From the NCBI RefSeq assembly GCF_000959725.1, contig NZ_CP009323.1, positions 1,054,001-1,118,000 of the forward strand: 64,000 bases of DNA. The letters run 5' to 3'. This DNA is from Burkholderia gladioli (GTDB lineage: Bacteria; Pseudomonadota; Gammaproteobacteria; Burkholderiales; Burkholderiaceae). The notes beneath the pieces are model-generated. The model did not search any database. It was given only the letters and a program-made list of their open reading frames with translations, and was not told where the DNA came from. The translations under genes and the position numbers were made by a program. Positions 51,390-61,851 of this stretch are shown here, piece after piece (the stretch's first letter is position 1; each line of letters begins with the position of its first letter).

Positions 51390-51776
51390 TCAGGCTTCGG
51401 TCGCGCAGCGCGTGGCATGCCAGGCCAGCAAGCGCCACTGCCCGCTTTCCTGGGCCTGTAGCGCGGTATAGGCGATCGGGAAGACGATGCCGCCGTTGTT
51501 CGCCTCGAGCTCGACGATCACGCGGCCGGTGACGACAAACGCCTCGCCACCGACCGGCATCACGTCCTGCGACTGCACTTCGATCTGACGATAACGGCGC
51601 CGGCCGGCGGTGATCGCGTCGATGAACTGCTGTTTCGACTCGCGCTTGCCATTGGTATGCACGTAGTAGACGTGTTCCGAGAGCAAGGCGTCGAGCGCCT
51701 CGCCATCGCCATCGACCATCGCGCGGAACCGGTCGCGCTCCAGTGCACGGATCGCCTCGATCACTTTCGCCATCAT
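51390..51776 (-). CDS. NTF2-like (DUF4440/SnoaL-type) protein
   Basis: 128 residues of the small cone-shaped NTF2 fold: MVDGDGEALDALLSEHVYYVHTNGKRESKQQFIDAI, VIVELEANNGGIVFPIAYTALQAQESGQWRLLAWHATR. Members bind small molecules or act as accessory domains; no catalytic assignment is possible. Two ATGs lie side by side (51776, 51773). It is separated from pagL by 39 bp, on the same strand. Confidence 0.85.
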   Translation of the reverse strand: MMAKVIEAIRALERDRFRAMVDGDGEALDALLSEHVYYVHTNGKRESKQQFIDAITAGRRRYRQIEVQSQDVMPVGGEAFVVTGRVIVELEANNGGIVFPIAYTALQAQESGQWRLLAWHATRCATEA

Positions 51777-51815
51777 CGCCGCACTCCCAGACTCCGCGCG
51801 CCGGGCGCGTGCCGT

Positions 51816-52385
51816 TCAGAAGTTGTACTGCACGTAGATTTGGCTGAAATTTATACCAGGATTCGGATCTTTGATACTGGCGTTCGACTCGTGCTGGAAG
51901 CGAAAGCCGGCCTGGTACTGCTGGTGGCCGCCGAACTGCGCGCCGACGCCGACCATGTCGGCGAACTGGAACGCCGTCGACATCGTGTAGTTGGTCGCGA
52001 TGGTCGGGTGGGTCAGCAGGCGCAGGCCCACGCCGGCCTCGAAGAACGGCCGGATCGCGCCGCTGCGCTTGATGAAGCGGAACACCGGCGTGACCCCGAA
52101 TTCGCCGATGTTGGCATTGACGGCGTGATCGCCGCCGTAATGCCAGTACGAGGCGTGGCCTTCCATCACGAAGGTGAAATGCCAGTCGCCCATCTGCCAC
52201 CAGGACCAGCCCGGATCCCAGACCACGCCGAGATCGACCTTCTTCATGTCGTGGTCGGCGATGCCGCCCGCGAGCTGTACCCCCCAGCGGTCGGCGAACG
52301 CGGCGTTCGAGCCGCCCGCCAGGGTGGCGGCCAGCACCGTGCCGGCCAGCCACCGTCCCGCCCTGAGACTTTTCTTGTTCTGCAT
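51816..52385 (-). CDS. pagL: Lipid A 3-O-deacylase PagL
   Basis: Outer-membrane enzyme removing the 3-O acyl chain of lipid A. 189 residues: signal peptide (WLAGTVLAATLAGGSNAAFA-DRWG), an eight-stranded beta-barrel pattern, and the active-site motif FRFQHESNASIKDPNPGINF, where His and Ser (H-x-S) match PagL's catalytic pair. It ends in the aromatic YVQYNF typical of outer-membrane barrels. It relates to the LPS genes at 25-29 kb by function, not by operon. Confidence 0.9.
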   Translation of the reverse strand: MQNKKSLRAGRWLAGTVLAATLAGGSNAAFADRWGVQLAGGIADHDMKKVDLGVVWDPGWSWWQMGDWHFTFVMEGHASYWHYGGDHAVNANIGEFGVTPVFRFIKRSGAIRPFFEAGVGLRLLTHPTIATNYTMSTAFQFADMVGVGAQFGGHQQYQAGFRFQHESNASIKDPNPGINFSQIYVQYNF

Positions 52386-52673
52386 CCTTCACTCCAGATT
52401 CCGGGGTTGAATGGAGCGCCGGCGCGGGTCTCGCGTCCGGCTCAAATCGAACAGCATCTTATGGTAAAGGACATTTCTGATCGGCATCGTCTCGCGAAAT
52501 GGTTTGCTTCGCAATCGACAAGAATCGAAATCCTGTGCCGGAAAGTGATTGGAAAAACGTCAAATTGAATTGATCACGATCCGCTGCGCCCAGGTAGAAA
52601 CGAGTAGTATCTATCGACATGAGAACTTCGATAGAGCTGCGGGAACTCGAATGGCCCTGCCCCCTCTAAGTCT

Positions 52674-52700
52674 TTAGCACTCACTTGGCGAGAGTGCTAA
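52674..52700 (+). promoter_or_regulatory. CIRCE operator (HrcA binding) before rpoH
   Basis: TTAGCACTC-N9-GAGTGCTAA, a perfect match to the CIRCE inverted repeat. It overlaps a likely promoter, TTAGCA (52674-52679) with TAAGAT (52698-52703). 61 bp before the rpoH start. The rest of the 52386-52761 interval shows no gene. Confidence 0.92.
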
Positions 52701-52761
52701 GATAGCTCGTGGAATCGCCTTGTAACGGGGCTTGTCCCTGATTCCAAAGGAGTTTACGTAA

Positions 52762-53697
<936 letters not shown>

Positions 53698-53740
53698 CGC
53701 GAGCGGCCGGCTGATCGCCGCCCTGCCACGCAGTTCCCCC

Positions 53741-53778
53741 AAGGCCCGCTGTCTCACGACAGCGGGCCTTTTCCTTTT
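53741..53778 (+). terminator. Terminator after rpoH
   Basis: AAGGCCCGCTGTC pairs with GACAGCGGGCCTT around TCAC, followed by TTCCTTTT. Confidence 0.93.
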
Positions 53779-53921
53779 GCGCCTCGCTTTCGATCAGCAA
53801 TCCTGATCGCTTCGGCGCGAAACGCCATCTACCTGACAAGGGCCGGATTTCGACCTATAAATTGGGATATTCGGCAATCGACCCTACTGTTTCTCAAAGC
53901 CGGACACGATTCGATCAAGAC

Positions 53922-53935
53922 TTGCGACACATCAA
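53922..53935 (+). promoter_or_regulatory. Possible FNR/Anr box before the cyd genes
   Basis: TTGCG-ACAC-ATCAA matches TTGAT-N4-ATCAA at 8 of 10 positions. A further ATCAA half-site lies just upstream (near 53915). No -10 is found at the ideal distance, so this is weak. The 53698-54085 interval otherwise holds only the rpoH terminator and no gene. Confidence 0.3.
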
Positions 53936-54085
53936 ATGCGGCAGGCCATTTCGCGACCGTCCGCCGCAGATGAATTCGCAAATATCGCACCGCACAATTT
54001 TAGAATTTTGGTGTTCTCCCCACGGCGCCGGCCAGCGCCACGATCGTCTCAAAACCAACGACTTCAGGGCGCCGTCCACCAGATC

Positions 54086-54355
54086 ATGCCGCTGATCCTC
54101 ACCCGCAAATCCGCCTCGCAGGACGCCAGGCCCACGCTGCGTGCACGCGTCATCGCCTGGGCCCGGGGGCCCACCCTGGTGCGCGACCTGTCGGTCGTGC
54201 TGGCCGTCAAGCTGGTGCTGCTGATGGCCCTCAAGTACGCGTTCTTCAATCACCCGCAGGCCGAGCACATGCAGTTGCCGCCCGCCGTCGTCGCCGCCCG
54301 CCTGCTCGGGCCGACGGCCCCCGATTCCTCCAAGGGAGCCCACCATGATCAGTAG
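54086..54355 (+). CDS. cydP: Small cyd-operon membrane protein CydP
   Basis: 89 residues with one TM segment (LSVVLAVKLVLLMALKYAFF) and the following family stretch NHPQAEHMQLPPAVVAARLLG. CydP-like proteins are encoded just before cydA in beta/gammaproteobacteria and are presumed small subunits or assembly factors of cytochrome bd. The ATG at 54086 is chosen; its end overlaps cydA by 11 bp. Confidence 0.85.
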   Translation: MPLILTRKSASQDARPTLRARVIAWARGPTLVRDLSVVLAVKLVLLMALKYAFFNHPQAEHMQLPPAVVAARLLGPTAPDSSKGAHHDQ

Positions 54356-55916
54356 CGAAGTCGTCGACCTGTCGCGTCTGCAGTTCGGCATCACCGCGCT
54401 CTACCACTTCCTGTTCGTCCCGCTCACGCTCGGCCTGTCCTGGCTGCTCGTGATCATGGAAACCGTCTACGTGATGACGGGCAAGCAGGTCTACAAGGAC
54501 ATGACCCAGTTCTGGGGCAAGCTGTTCGGCATCAACTTCGCGATGGGCGTGACCACCGGCATCACGCTCGAATTCCAGTTCGGCACCAACTGGTCCTACT
54601 ACTCGCACTACGTCGGCGACATCTTCGGCGTGCCCCTCGCGGTGGAAGGGCTGATGGCCTTCTTCCTCGAATCGACCTTCGTCGGCCTGTTCTTCTTCGG
54701 CTGGAACAAGCTCTCGCGCGTCAAGCACCTGATCGTCACCTTCCTGGTGGCACTCGGTTCGAATCTCTCGGCGCTCTGGATCCTGGTGGCCAACGGCTGG
54801 ATGAACAACCCGGTGGGCGCCGAGTTCAACTACCAGACCATGCGCATGGAACTGTCGAGCCTGTTCGACGTGCTGTTCAACCCGGTCGCGCAGGTCAAGT
54901 TCGTGCATACCGTGTCGGCCGGCTACGTGACGGCCTCGATGTTCGTGCTGGGCATCTCCTCCTGGTACCTGCTGCGCCGCCGCGACACCGCCTTCGCGCT
55001 GCGCTCGTTCGCGGTGGCGGCCGGCTTCGGCCTGGCCTCGACGCTGTGCGTGATCGTGCTCGGCGACGAATCGGGCTACACCACCGGCGAAGTGCAGCAG
55101 GTCAAGCTGGCCGCGATCGAATCGGAATGGGAAACCACGCCGGCGCCGGCCGCCTTCACGATCTTCGGGATCCCGAACCAGGCCGAGCAGCGCACCGACT
55201 ACGCGATCCGCATTCCCTATGCGCTGGGCCTGATCGCCACCCGCTCGATCGACGAGCCGGTGGTCGGCCTCAACGAGCTGATCAAGCGCAGCGAGGACCA
55301 CATCCGCAGCGGCATGATCGCCTACGCGGCACTCGAGAAGCTCAAGGCCGGCGATACCAGCGCGGCCACCCAGGCCAGCTTCGACGCGCACAAGACCTAT
55401 CTCGGCTACGGGCTGATGCTCAAGCAGTTCACCGCGAACGTCACCGACGCCACGCCGCAGCAAATCGAGCAAGCCGCGAAGAAGACCATCCCGCCGGTGG
55501 CGCCGGTGTTCTTCTCGTTCCGCCTGATGGTGCTGCTCGGCTTCATGTTCCTCGCCACCTTCGTGCTCGCCTTCTGGTTCTGCGCGCGCCGCGAACTGCT
55601 GCTGCCCAAGCGCCGCTGGTTCCTGCGCTGGGCCGTGTGGGCGATCCCGCTGCCGTGGCTGGCCGCCGAGTTCGGCTGGGTGGTGGCCGAGGTGGGCCGC
55701 CAGCCCTGGACCATCGCCGGCATCCTGCCTACCCACCTGTCGGCCTCCAGCCTCACGCCCACCGATCTCTACCTGAGCCTCGCCGGCTTCATCCTGTTCT
55801 ACACGGCGCTGTTCGTGATCGAGATCACGCTGATGTTCAAGTACGCGCGCCTCGGCCCGTCCTCGCTGCATACCGGCCGCTACCACCACGAACAGCAGGC
55901 GGCCCCGGCGGCCTGA
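54345..55916 (+). CDS. cydA: Cytochrome bd ubiquinol oxidase subunit I
   Basis: Quinol-oxidising subunit holding haems b558, b595 and d. 523 residues, nine TM helices. Visible: haem-ligand region near the N-terminus ([23 protein letters not shown]), conserved [36 protein letters not shown], a long Q-loop (E. coli type) and EVGRQPW. Preceded by cydP in overlap and followed by cydB after 37 bp. Confidence 0.97.
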   Translation: MISSEVVDLSRLQFGITALYHFLFVPLTLGLSWLLVIMETVYVMTGKQVYKDMTQFWGKLFGINFAMGVTTGITLEFQFGTNWSYYSHYVGDIFGVPLAVEGLMAFFLESTFVGLFFFGWNKLSRVKHLIVTFLVALGSNLSALWILVANGWMNNPVGAEFNYQTMRMELSSLFDVLFNPVAQVKFVHTVSAGYVTASMFVLGISSWYLLRRRDTAFALRSFAVAAGFGLASTLCVIVLGDESGYTTGEVQQVKLAAIESEWETTPAPAAFTIFGIPNQAEQRTDYAIRIPYALGLIATRSIDEPVVGLNELIKRSEDHIRSGMIAYAALEKLKAGDTSAATQASFDAHKTYLGYGLMLKQFTANVTDATPQQIEQAAKKTIPPVAPVFFSFRLMVLLGFMFLATFVLAFWFCARRELLLPKRRWFLRWAVWAIPLPWLAAEFGWVVAEVGRQPWTIAGILPTHLSASSLTPTDLYLSLAGFILFYTALFVIEITLMFKYARLGPSSLHTGRYHHEQQAAPAA

Positions 55917-55953
55917 TCGCGCCCGGCTCACCGAAACCGCACAAGGAATCGTC

Positions 55954-57090
55954 ATGGACTACGCAACTCTGAAGGTGATCTGGTGGGTGCTCGTCGGCAC
56001 GCTGCTGATCGGCTTCGCCCTCACCGACGGCTTCGACATGGGCGCCACCGCCCTGCTGCCCTTCCTCGGCAAGACCGACGACGAGCGCCGCATCATCGTC
56101 AACACGGTCGGCGCCACCTGGGAAGGCAACCAGGTCTGGCTGATCACGGCCGGCGGCGCGATGTTCGCGGCCTGGCCGCTGGTCTACGCCGCCTCGTTCT
56201 CGGGCTTCTACTTCGCGATGCTGCTGGTGCTGTTCGCGCTGTTCTTCCGGCCGGTCGGCTTCGACTACCGCAGCAAGCGCAGCGACCCGCGCTGGCGTGC
56301 CGGCTGGGACTGGGGGCTGTTCATCGGCGGCTTCGTGCCGGCCCTGGTGTTCGGCGTGGCCTTCGGCAACCTGCTGCAGGGCGTGCCCTTCGCCTTCGAC
56401 AGCGACCTGCGCGTCACCTACACGGGCAGCTTCTGGGCGCTGCTGAACCCGTTCGCGCTGCTCTGCGGGCTGGTCTCGCTGAGCATGCTGGTCGCGCACG
56501 GCGCCGCCTTCATCCGCATGAAGACCGAAGGCGTGATCGCCCGCCGCGCGGCCCGCGCGCTGCGCGTCAGCGCGATCGTCGCGATCGTGCTGTTCGCGCT
56601 GGCCGGCGCCCTGATCTGCACCTCGATCGGCGGCTACCAGATCACCCAGGCCGCGCCGTTCGACACCGTCGCCAATCCGCTGCTCAAGCAGGTCGCGGCC
56701 GGCCACGCGCTGTGGCTGAGCAATTACCACAGCTACCCCTGGATGACGATTGCGCCGGCCATCGCCTTCGTCGGCGGCGTGCTGGCCGCGCTGCTGGCCT
56801 GCTCGCGCTTCGAGAAGAGCGCCTTCCTGTCCACCAGCTTGCTGATCATCGGCGTGATCCTGACGGCCGGTTTCTCGATGTTTCCCTTCATCATGCCGTC
56901 CTCGCTCGACCCGCGCAGCAGCCTGACGGTCTGGGATTCCACCTCCAGCCACATGACGCTCGAGGTGATGCTGGTGGCCGTGATCGTGTTCCTGCCGCTG
57001 ATCCTGATCTACACCAGCTGGGTCTATCGCGTGCTGCGCGGCAAGATCACGCCGAAGGTACTCGAGGACAACAGCCATTCGCTTTACTGA
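55954..57090 (+). CDS. cydB: Cytochrome bd ubiquinol oxidase subunit II
   Basis: 378 residues, about eight or nine TM helices. Family stretches: [71 protein letters not shown] and the C-terminal [34 protein letters not shown]. Completes the high-affinity oxidase used at low oxygen. CydX follows 66 bp on. Confidence 0.97.
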   Translation: MDYATLKVIWWVLVGTLLIGFALTDGFDMGATALLPFLGKTDDERRIIVNTVGATWEGNQVWLITAGGAMFAAWPLVYAASFSGFYFAMLLVLFALFFRPVGFDYRSKRSDPRWRAGWDWGLFIGGFVPALVFGVAFGNLLQGVPFAFDSDLRVTYTGSFWALLNPFALLCGLVSLSMLVAHGAAFIRMKTEGVIARRAARALRVSAIVAIVLFALAGALICTSIGGYQITQAAPFDTVANPLLKQVAAGHALWLSNYHSYPWMTIAPAIAFVGGVLAALLACSRFEKSAFLSTSLLIIGVILTAGFSMFPFIMPSSLDPRSSLTVWDSTSSHMTLEVMLVAVIVFLPLILIYTSWVYRVLRGKITPKVLEDNSHSLY

Positions 57091-57156
57091 CCCATGCGCC
57101 GGGTCCCGCTCGGCCCGGCTTGCAGCAACCGACCCGCTCTCTTCCGGAGACTGACT

Positions 57157-57276
57157 ATGTGGTACTTCACCTGGATCCTCGGCATCGGCGTGGCGCTGTC
57201 CTTCGGCGTCATCAATGCGATGTGGCTCGAGTCGCAGGAAGCGCTCGACGCGCAGAAGCAGAAAGGCCAGCACTGA
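57157..57276 (+). CDS. cydX: Cytochrome bd accessory subunit CydX
   Basis: 39 residues, a single TM helix: MWYFTWILGIGVALSFGVI then NAMWLESQEA. This is the CydX/YbgT consensus (WYFxWxLG). It stabilises the haems of CydAB. The ribosome site CCGGAGA precedes the ATG. A bidirectional terminator follows. Confidence 0.95.
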   Translation: MWYFTWILGIGVALSFGVINAMWLESQEALDAQKQKGQH

Positions 57277-57302
57277 GCTTTCCGCTCCACGGCAGAAACG
57301 AC

Positions 57303-57326
57303 AAAAGGCACCCGAGGGTGCCTTTT
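57303..57326. terminator. Bidirectional terminator between cydX and nagE
   Basis: AAAAGGCACCC-GA-GGGTGCCTTTT, a symmetrical stem with A and T runs, serving both operons. Confidence 0.92.
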
Positions 57327-57395
57327 GTGCTTGATGCGCCGCTGGAAACCACCGGTCGTGCAGTACGCTGCCCGACCGGGTTTCCCTGGCCCGGA

Positions 57396-59165
57396 TCAGG
57401 CCGGCTGGGCCGCCGCGCCGCCCGTGCCGGTCGACGGCAGACGCGTCGACAGTTGCTGCGCGTAACGCGATGCCGCCGAGCCGCAGACGATGTGGAAGGT
57501 GTCGGTCGAGACCCAGGCTACGTCGAGGCTCGCCAGGCGATCGCGATCGACGGCCGACGGATCGCGCACCACCACGCGCAGCCGCGTGGTCGCCACCGCG
57601 TCGAGCGACAGCACGTTGGTCGCGCCGCCGAACACGGCCAGCCAGCGCATCGGATCCGGATCGAGCGGGCCCGCCTCGCCGGCCGGCACCGCCGCCGCTG
57701 CCGCCGGCGCGCTGACCGCGCCCGCTGCTGCGCCGCTGCCGATCGCCGAGCGGATCTCATCGGCGATCAGGTCCGCTTCCGGCCCGATGATCACCTGCAC
57801 GCTGCTGCCGCCGCGCTTGAGCACGCCGCGCGCGCCGATCGCCTTCAGGTTCGCTTCCGAAACCTTCTCGGGATCGACCACCGACAGGCGCAGGCGCGTG
57901 GTGCAGGCATCGACCACCGACAGGTTGGCCGCACCGCCGAGCGCCGCGATATAGCGGATCGCGCGCGGTGCCGCATTGCCGGCAAGTGCCGCCGCGCTGG
58001 CCGGCGCCAGGCCGCCTGCTGCGCTGCTCGTCGCCGCATCCTCGGCCGTGGCCGGCTCGCGGCCCGGCGTGGCCATGTTGAACTTGCGGATGAAGAAGCG
58101 GAACAGGCCATAGTAGGCAACCGCATAGGCCAGGCCCAGCGGAATCGCGATCCAGCCCTTCGTCGACAGCCCGTAGTTCAGCACGTAGTCGATCGCGCCG
58201 GCCGAGAAGGTGAAGCCGAGCTTCACGCCGAGCAACTGGCAGATCGCCAGCGACAGCCCCGTCAGCACCGCGTGGATCACGTAGAGCACCGGCGCGAGGA
58301 ACATGAAGCTGAATTCGATCGGCTCGGTCACGCCCGTCAGGAACGAGGTCAGCGCCATCGAGAACAGCAGACCGCCCACCACCGCGCGGCGCTCCTTCGG
58401 TGCCTCGTGGAACATCGCCAGGCACGCGGCAGGCAGGCCGAACATCATGATCGGGAAGAAGCCCGCCATGAAGCCGCCCGCGGTCGGGTCGCCGGCGAAG
58501 AAGCGGTGCAGGTCGCCCGTCACCGCCGCGCCGCCGCCCGGCGGCGTGAAGCTGCCGAACACGAACCAGGCCAGCGAGTTGATGATGTGGTGCAGGCCGG
58601 TGACCAGCAGCAGCCGGTTCAGGAAGCCGTAGACGAAGGCACCGATCGCGCCGGCCGTGGTCAGCCAGTGGCCGGCCGCGTCGATCACGCCCTGGATCGG
58701 CCCCCAGATGTAGCCGAACACGATCCCCAAGATCACGCACACCAGGCCTGTGACGATCGGCACGAAGCGCTTGCCGCCGAAGAAGGCCAGGTAGTCCGGC
58801 AGCTTGATGTCCTTGTAGCGGTTGTAGAGCATCCCCGCCACGATGCCGGCGATGATCCCGGACAACACGCCCATGTTCAGCTTCGGGTCGATGTCCTTCA
58901 TGATCGCGGTTTCGATCAGGTAGCCGATCGCGCCCGCGAGCGCCGCCACGCCGTTGTTGTCCCTGGCGAAGCCGACCGCCACGCCGATCGCGAACAGCAG
59001 CGGCAGGTTGTCGAACACCGCGCCGCCGGCGTCGGCGATCATCTTGATGTTGAGTACATCGGACTGCCCCAGGCGCAGCAGGATGCCGGCGACCGGCAAC
59101 ACCGCGATCGGCAGCATCAGCGCCCGGCCCAGGCTCTGTATTTTCAGAAACGGATTCCCGTCCAT
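57396..59165 (-). CDS. nagE: GlcNAc-specific PTS permease EIIC-EIIB, with a second degenerate EIIB
   Basis: Transports and phosphorylates N-acetylglucosamine. 589 residues: EIIC (residues 1-365, starts GNPFLKIQSLGRALMLPIAVLPVAGILLRLGQ, with AMFHEAP and TGVTEPIEFSFMFLAP), EIIB (about 400-480) with the phospho-Cys in VVDACTTRLRLSV, and a second EIIB-like domain (about 510-580) where the matching stretch SLDAVATTRLRVVV lacks Cys. EIIA is not here; it is fused in the adjacent NagF. Last gene of the operon. Confidence 0.93.
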   Translation of the reverse strand: MDGNPFLKIQSLGRALMLPIAVLPVAGILLRLGQSDVLNIKMIADAGGAVFDNLPLLFAIGVAVGFARDNNGVAALAGAIGYLIETAIMKDIDPKLNMGVLSGIIAGIVAGMLYNRYKDIKLPDYLAFFGGKRFVPIVTGLVCVILGIVFGYIWGPIQGVIDAAGHWLTTAGAIGAFVYGFLNRLLLVTGLHHIINSLAWFVFGSFTPPGGGAAVTGDLHRFFAGDPTAGGFMAGFFPIMMFGLPAACLAMFHEAPKERRAVVGGLLFSMALTSFLTGVTEPIEFSFMFLAPVLYVIHAVLTGLSLAICQLLGVKLGFTFSAGAIDYVLNYGLSTKGWIAIPLGLAYAVAYYGLFRFFIRKFNMATPGREPATAEDAATSSAAGGLAPASAAALAGNAAPRAIRYIAALGGAANLSVVDACTTRLRLSVVDPEKVSEANLKAIGARGVLKRGGSSVQVIIGPEADLIADEIRSAIGSGAAAGAVSAPAAAAAVPAGEAGPLDPDPMRWLAVFGGATNVLSLDAVATTRLRVVVRDPSAVDRDRLASLDVAWVSTDTFHIVCGSAASRYAQQLSTRLPSTGTGGAAAQPA

Positions 59166-59252
59166 TCAGATCTCCAAATCGTCTCGTCTTTCGTTGTTGA
59201 TGTGCATGTGTTGCGGGGAGGAACTACGACGCGAATCCGGCTGCCGCCGTGC

Positions 59253-61835
59253 TCAATCCTGCGGCCAGATTTCGCGACTGGCCGCGCGAACCGCCTGGGC
59301 GGAATCGAGCGACAACAGATCCTGGGCGCGCTGGCGGCACAGCGCGTAATCGAGGCTGCGCACGCGCGCCTTGATGCCCGGCACCGAGACCGGGTCGACC
59401 GACAGCTCGGTGACGCCGAGCCCGACCAGCACCGGCACCGCCGCCGGATCGCCGCCCAGCGCGCCGCATACGCCGACCCACTTGCCGTGCTTCTCGGCGC
59501 CGCGCACGGTCGCATCGACCAGGCGCAGCACGGCCGGATGCAGGCCGTCGGCGAGCGCCGCCAGATCGGCCTGGCAGCGGTCCATGGCGAGCGTGTACTG
59601 GGTCAGGTCGTTGGTGCCGATCGAGAGGAAGTCGGCATGCTGGGCGAGCTGGTCGGCCAGCAGCGCCGCCGACGGCACCTCGATCATCACGCCGACTTCG
59701 ATCGGCTCGGTGCGGCCCAGCGCTCGGGCGAAACCGTCGATGCGCTCGCGGATGCGCACCAGTTCGCCGGCATCGGTCACCATCGGCAGCAGGATGCGCA
59801 CCGCGCCGAACGGCTTGACCGCCAGCAGGCCCTGCAGCTGGTCGTCGAGCAGGTCCGGGCGCACCTGGGCCAGGCGGATCCCGCGCAGGCCCAGCGCCGG
59901 GTTCGGCTCGGGCGGCAGGCTCAGGTAGTCGACTTCCTTGTCCGCGCCCACGTCGAGCGTGCGGATGATCGCGGTACGGCCCTGCAGCGCGTCGACGATC
60001 GATTGATAGCTGTCGCGATGCTCGTCGGTGGTCGGCGCGGCCTGGCGATGGATGAACATCAGCTCGGTGCGCAGCAGGCCGACCGCGTCGGCGCCGTTCT
60101 CCACGGCGGTCTTCGCGTCGTCGAGCGTGGCGATATTGGCGGCCACCTCGATATGGCGCGCGTCGGTGGTGCTGGCCGCCTCGCCCGACAGGCGGCGATT
60201 GGCCTCGCGCACGCCGGCCAGGCGCTGGCGCTCCAGGCGCGCACGCTCGACGTCGAGCGCGGTGGGCGCATGTTCGACCCGGCCGCCGGTCGCATCGACC
60301 ACCACCTGGGTGCCGTCGGGGATCGCGAACAGCGCGTCGCCCACCGCCACCAGCGCCGGAATGCCGAGCTGGCGCGCGATGATCGAGGCATGCGAGGTCG
60401 CGCCACCGCGCGCCATCACCAGCGCGGTGACGCGCTGGCGGTCCAGCGAGGAAAGGTCCGACGGCGTGAATTCCTCGGCCGCGAGCACGGCCTCGTCGGG
60501 CAGCTCGCGCACGGCGCCGGCGCTCAGGCCCAGCGCGCGCAGCACGCGCTTCTCGATGTCGCGCAGGTCCGAGGCGCGCTCGGCCAGCAGCGGATCGTCG
60601 AGCTTGCCGAGCACGGCGATCTGCGCGCGGATGGTTTCGCGCCAGGCGAAACCGGCGCTCTTGCCGAGGCTGATCAGGTCGCGCGCCGCGTCGATCAGCG
60701 CCGGGTCCTCCAGCAGCACGCGATGCACGGCGAAGATCCCGGCCTCGCCCACCGCGCCGCGCTGCGAGGCGCTGCGCACGGTGTGATCGAGTTCGGCATC
60801 GACCGCGCCGAGCGCCTGGTCGAGCAGGCGGCTCTCGGCCGCCGGCGTGCCGGTCGCCAGCTCGGGCGGGACGATCTCGGCCTGGTCCCAGCGCACCAGT
60901 TGGCCGACCGCGATGCCGGGCGCGGCGCACACGCCGGCCAGCGTATTCGGCGCGAGCGGCTGGCCCGGATTGCGCGGCGCGCTCGCCGGCGCCGGGAAGG
61001 CCTGCCGCGTCGGGCGCTCTTCCACCTCGCCGTGCGCGGCGCGCAGCAGTTCCTCGGCGATCGCGTCGACCGCCTCGGCAGCCTGCGGGCCGACGCCCAC
61101 CAGCTCGATCACGGCGCCTTCGCCCGCGCCCAGCGCGAGCAGGCCGACCACGCTCTCGATCGCGGCCTTGCGCTCGCCGAAATGGATATGCACCTTGGCG
61201 TCGAGCCCACGCGCCGCTTCCCGGGCGCGCGCGGCCGGCCGCGCATGCAGCCCGCCCGCGTGGGCCAGCGTGATCTGGCGACGCGCTTGCATCGCGTCGG
61301 CCACGTCGCGCGCGGCGGAGGCCACTTCCGTGGAGGTCGCGCGCAGCGTCAGCAGCGGCGTCTGGCCAGCACGCACCACGCCGCGGCCGGCGCGCTCGAC
61401 GATCTCGAAGGCTTCCGAATTCGCGATGGCTATCACCGAGACCAGGCTCGGCGCGGCCTGCGCGACCAGGTCCGGATCGAATTCGACCAGCACGTCGCCA
61501 GCGGCCACCCGCGCGCCCGCATCGACCCTCGGCGTGAAGCCGCGGCCGCTCAGCTCGACCGTGTCGATACCGATATGCAGCAGCACCTCGGCGCCCTCGG
61601 CGGTGGTGATGGTGACCGCGTGGCCGGTGCGCGCCAGGTGCGTGACGATGCCCTCGCAAGGCGCGACCAGACGGCCCTCGAGCGGATCGATACCGATCCC
61701 GTCGCCAAACATGCCGCCGGAGAACACCGGGTCCGGCACGTCGGCGAGCGGCACGACGGGCCCCGTCAGCGGCGCGAGCAGCACGAACTGGTCAGGGGAT
61801 GGCTTCTTCAACTGGGACTCCTCGGCACGTCTCAT
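59253..61835 (-). CDS. nagF: Multidomain PTS protein EIIA-HPr-EI for GlcNAc
   Basis: A self-contained phosphoryl relay: EI takes phosphate from PEP, HPr passes it on, EIIA gives it to NagE. 860 residues: EIIA-Glc type (about 15-150, His in VLLHIGIDTVELSGRGF), HPr (about 185-275, His in HAGGLHARPAARAR), and EI (about 300-860, His in ARGGATSHASIIARQLGIPA; LLRTELMF; SIGTNDLTQYTLAMDR; VCGALGGDP). Start ATG 61835; a TTG near 61811 behind GAGGAG is a serious alternative. It lies between nagB and nagE. Confidence 0.93.
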   Translation of the reverse strand: MRRAEESQLKKPSPDQFVLLAPLTGPVVPLADVPDPVFSGGMFGDGIGIDPLEGRLVAPCEGIVTHLARTGHAVTITTAEGAEVLLHIGIDTVELSGRGFTPRVDAGARVAAGDVLVEFDPDLVAQAAPSLVSVIAIANSEAFEIVERAGRGVVRAGQTPLLTLRATSTEVASAARDVADAMQARRQITLAHAGGLHARPAARAREAARGLDAKVHIHFGERKAAIESVVGLLALGAGEGAVIELVGVGPQAAEAVDAIAEELLRAAHGEVEERPTRQAFPAPASAPRNPGQPLAPNTLAGVCAAPGIAVGQLVRWDQAEIVPPELATGTPAAESRLLDQALGAVDAELDHTVRSASQRGAVGEAGIFAVHRVLLEDPALIDAARDLISLGKSAGFAWRETIRAQIAVLGKLDDPLLAERASDLRDIEKRVLRALGLSAGAVRELPDEAVLAAEEFTPSDLSSLDRQRVTALVMARGGATSHASIIARQLGIPALVAVGDALFAIPDGTQVVVDATGGRVEHAPTALDVERARLERQRLAGVREANRRLSGEAASTTDARHIEVAANIATLDDAKTAVENGADAVGLLRTELMFIHRQAAPTTDEHRDSYQSIVDALQGRTAIIRTLDVGADKEVDYLSLPPEPNPALGLRGIRLAQVRPDLLDDQLQGLLAVKPFGAVRILLPMVTDAGELVRIRERIDGFARALGRTEPIEVGVMIEVPSAALLADQLAQHADFLSIGTNDLTQYTLAMDRCQADLAALADGLHPAVLRLVDATVRGAEKHGKWVGVCGALGGDPAAVPVLVGLGVTELSVDPVSVPGIKARVRSLDYALCRQRAQDLLSLDSAQAVRAASREIWPQD

Positions 61836-61851
61836 CGTCAATCTCGCGGGA

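Noticed and set aside
53907..53935. FNR/Anr-regulated cyd promoter
   Set aside because: Only one imperfect box and no -10 at the proper distance, so not raised to a finding; kept as a low-confidence site.
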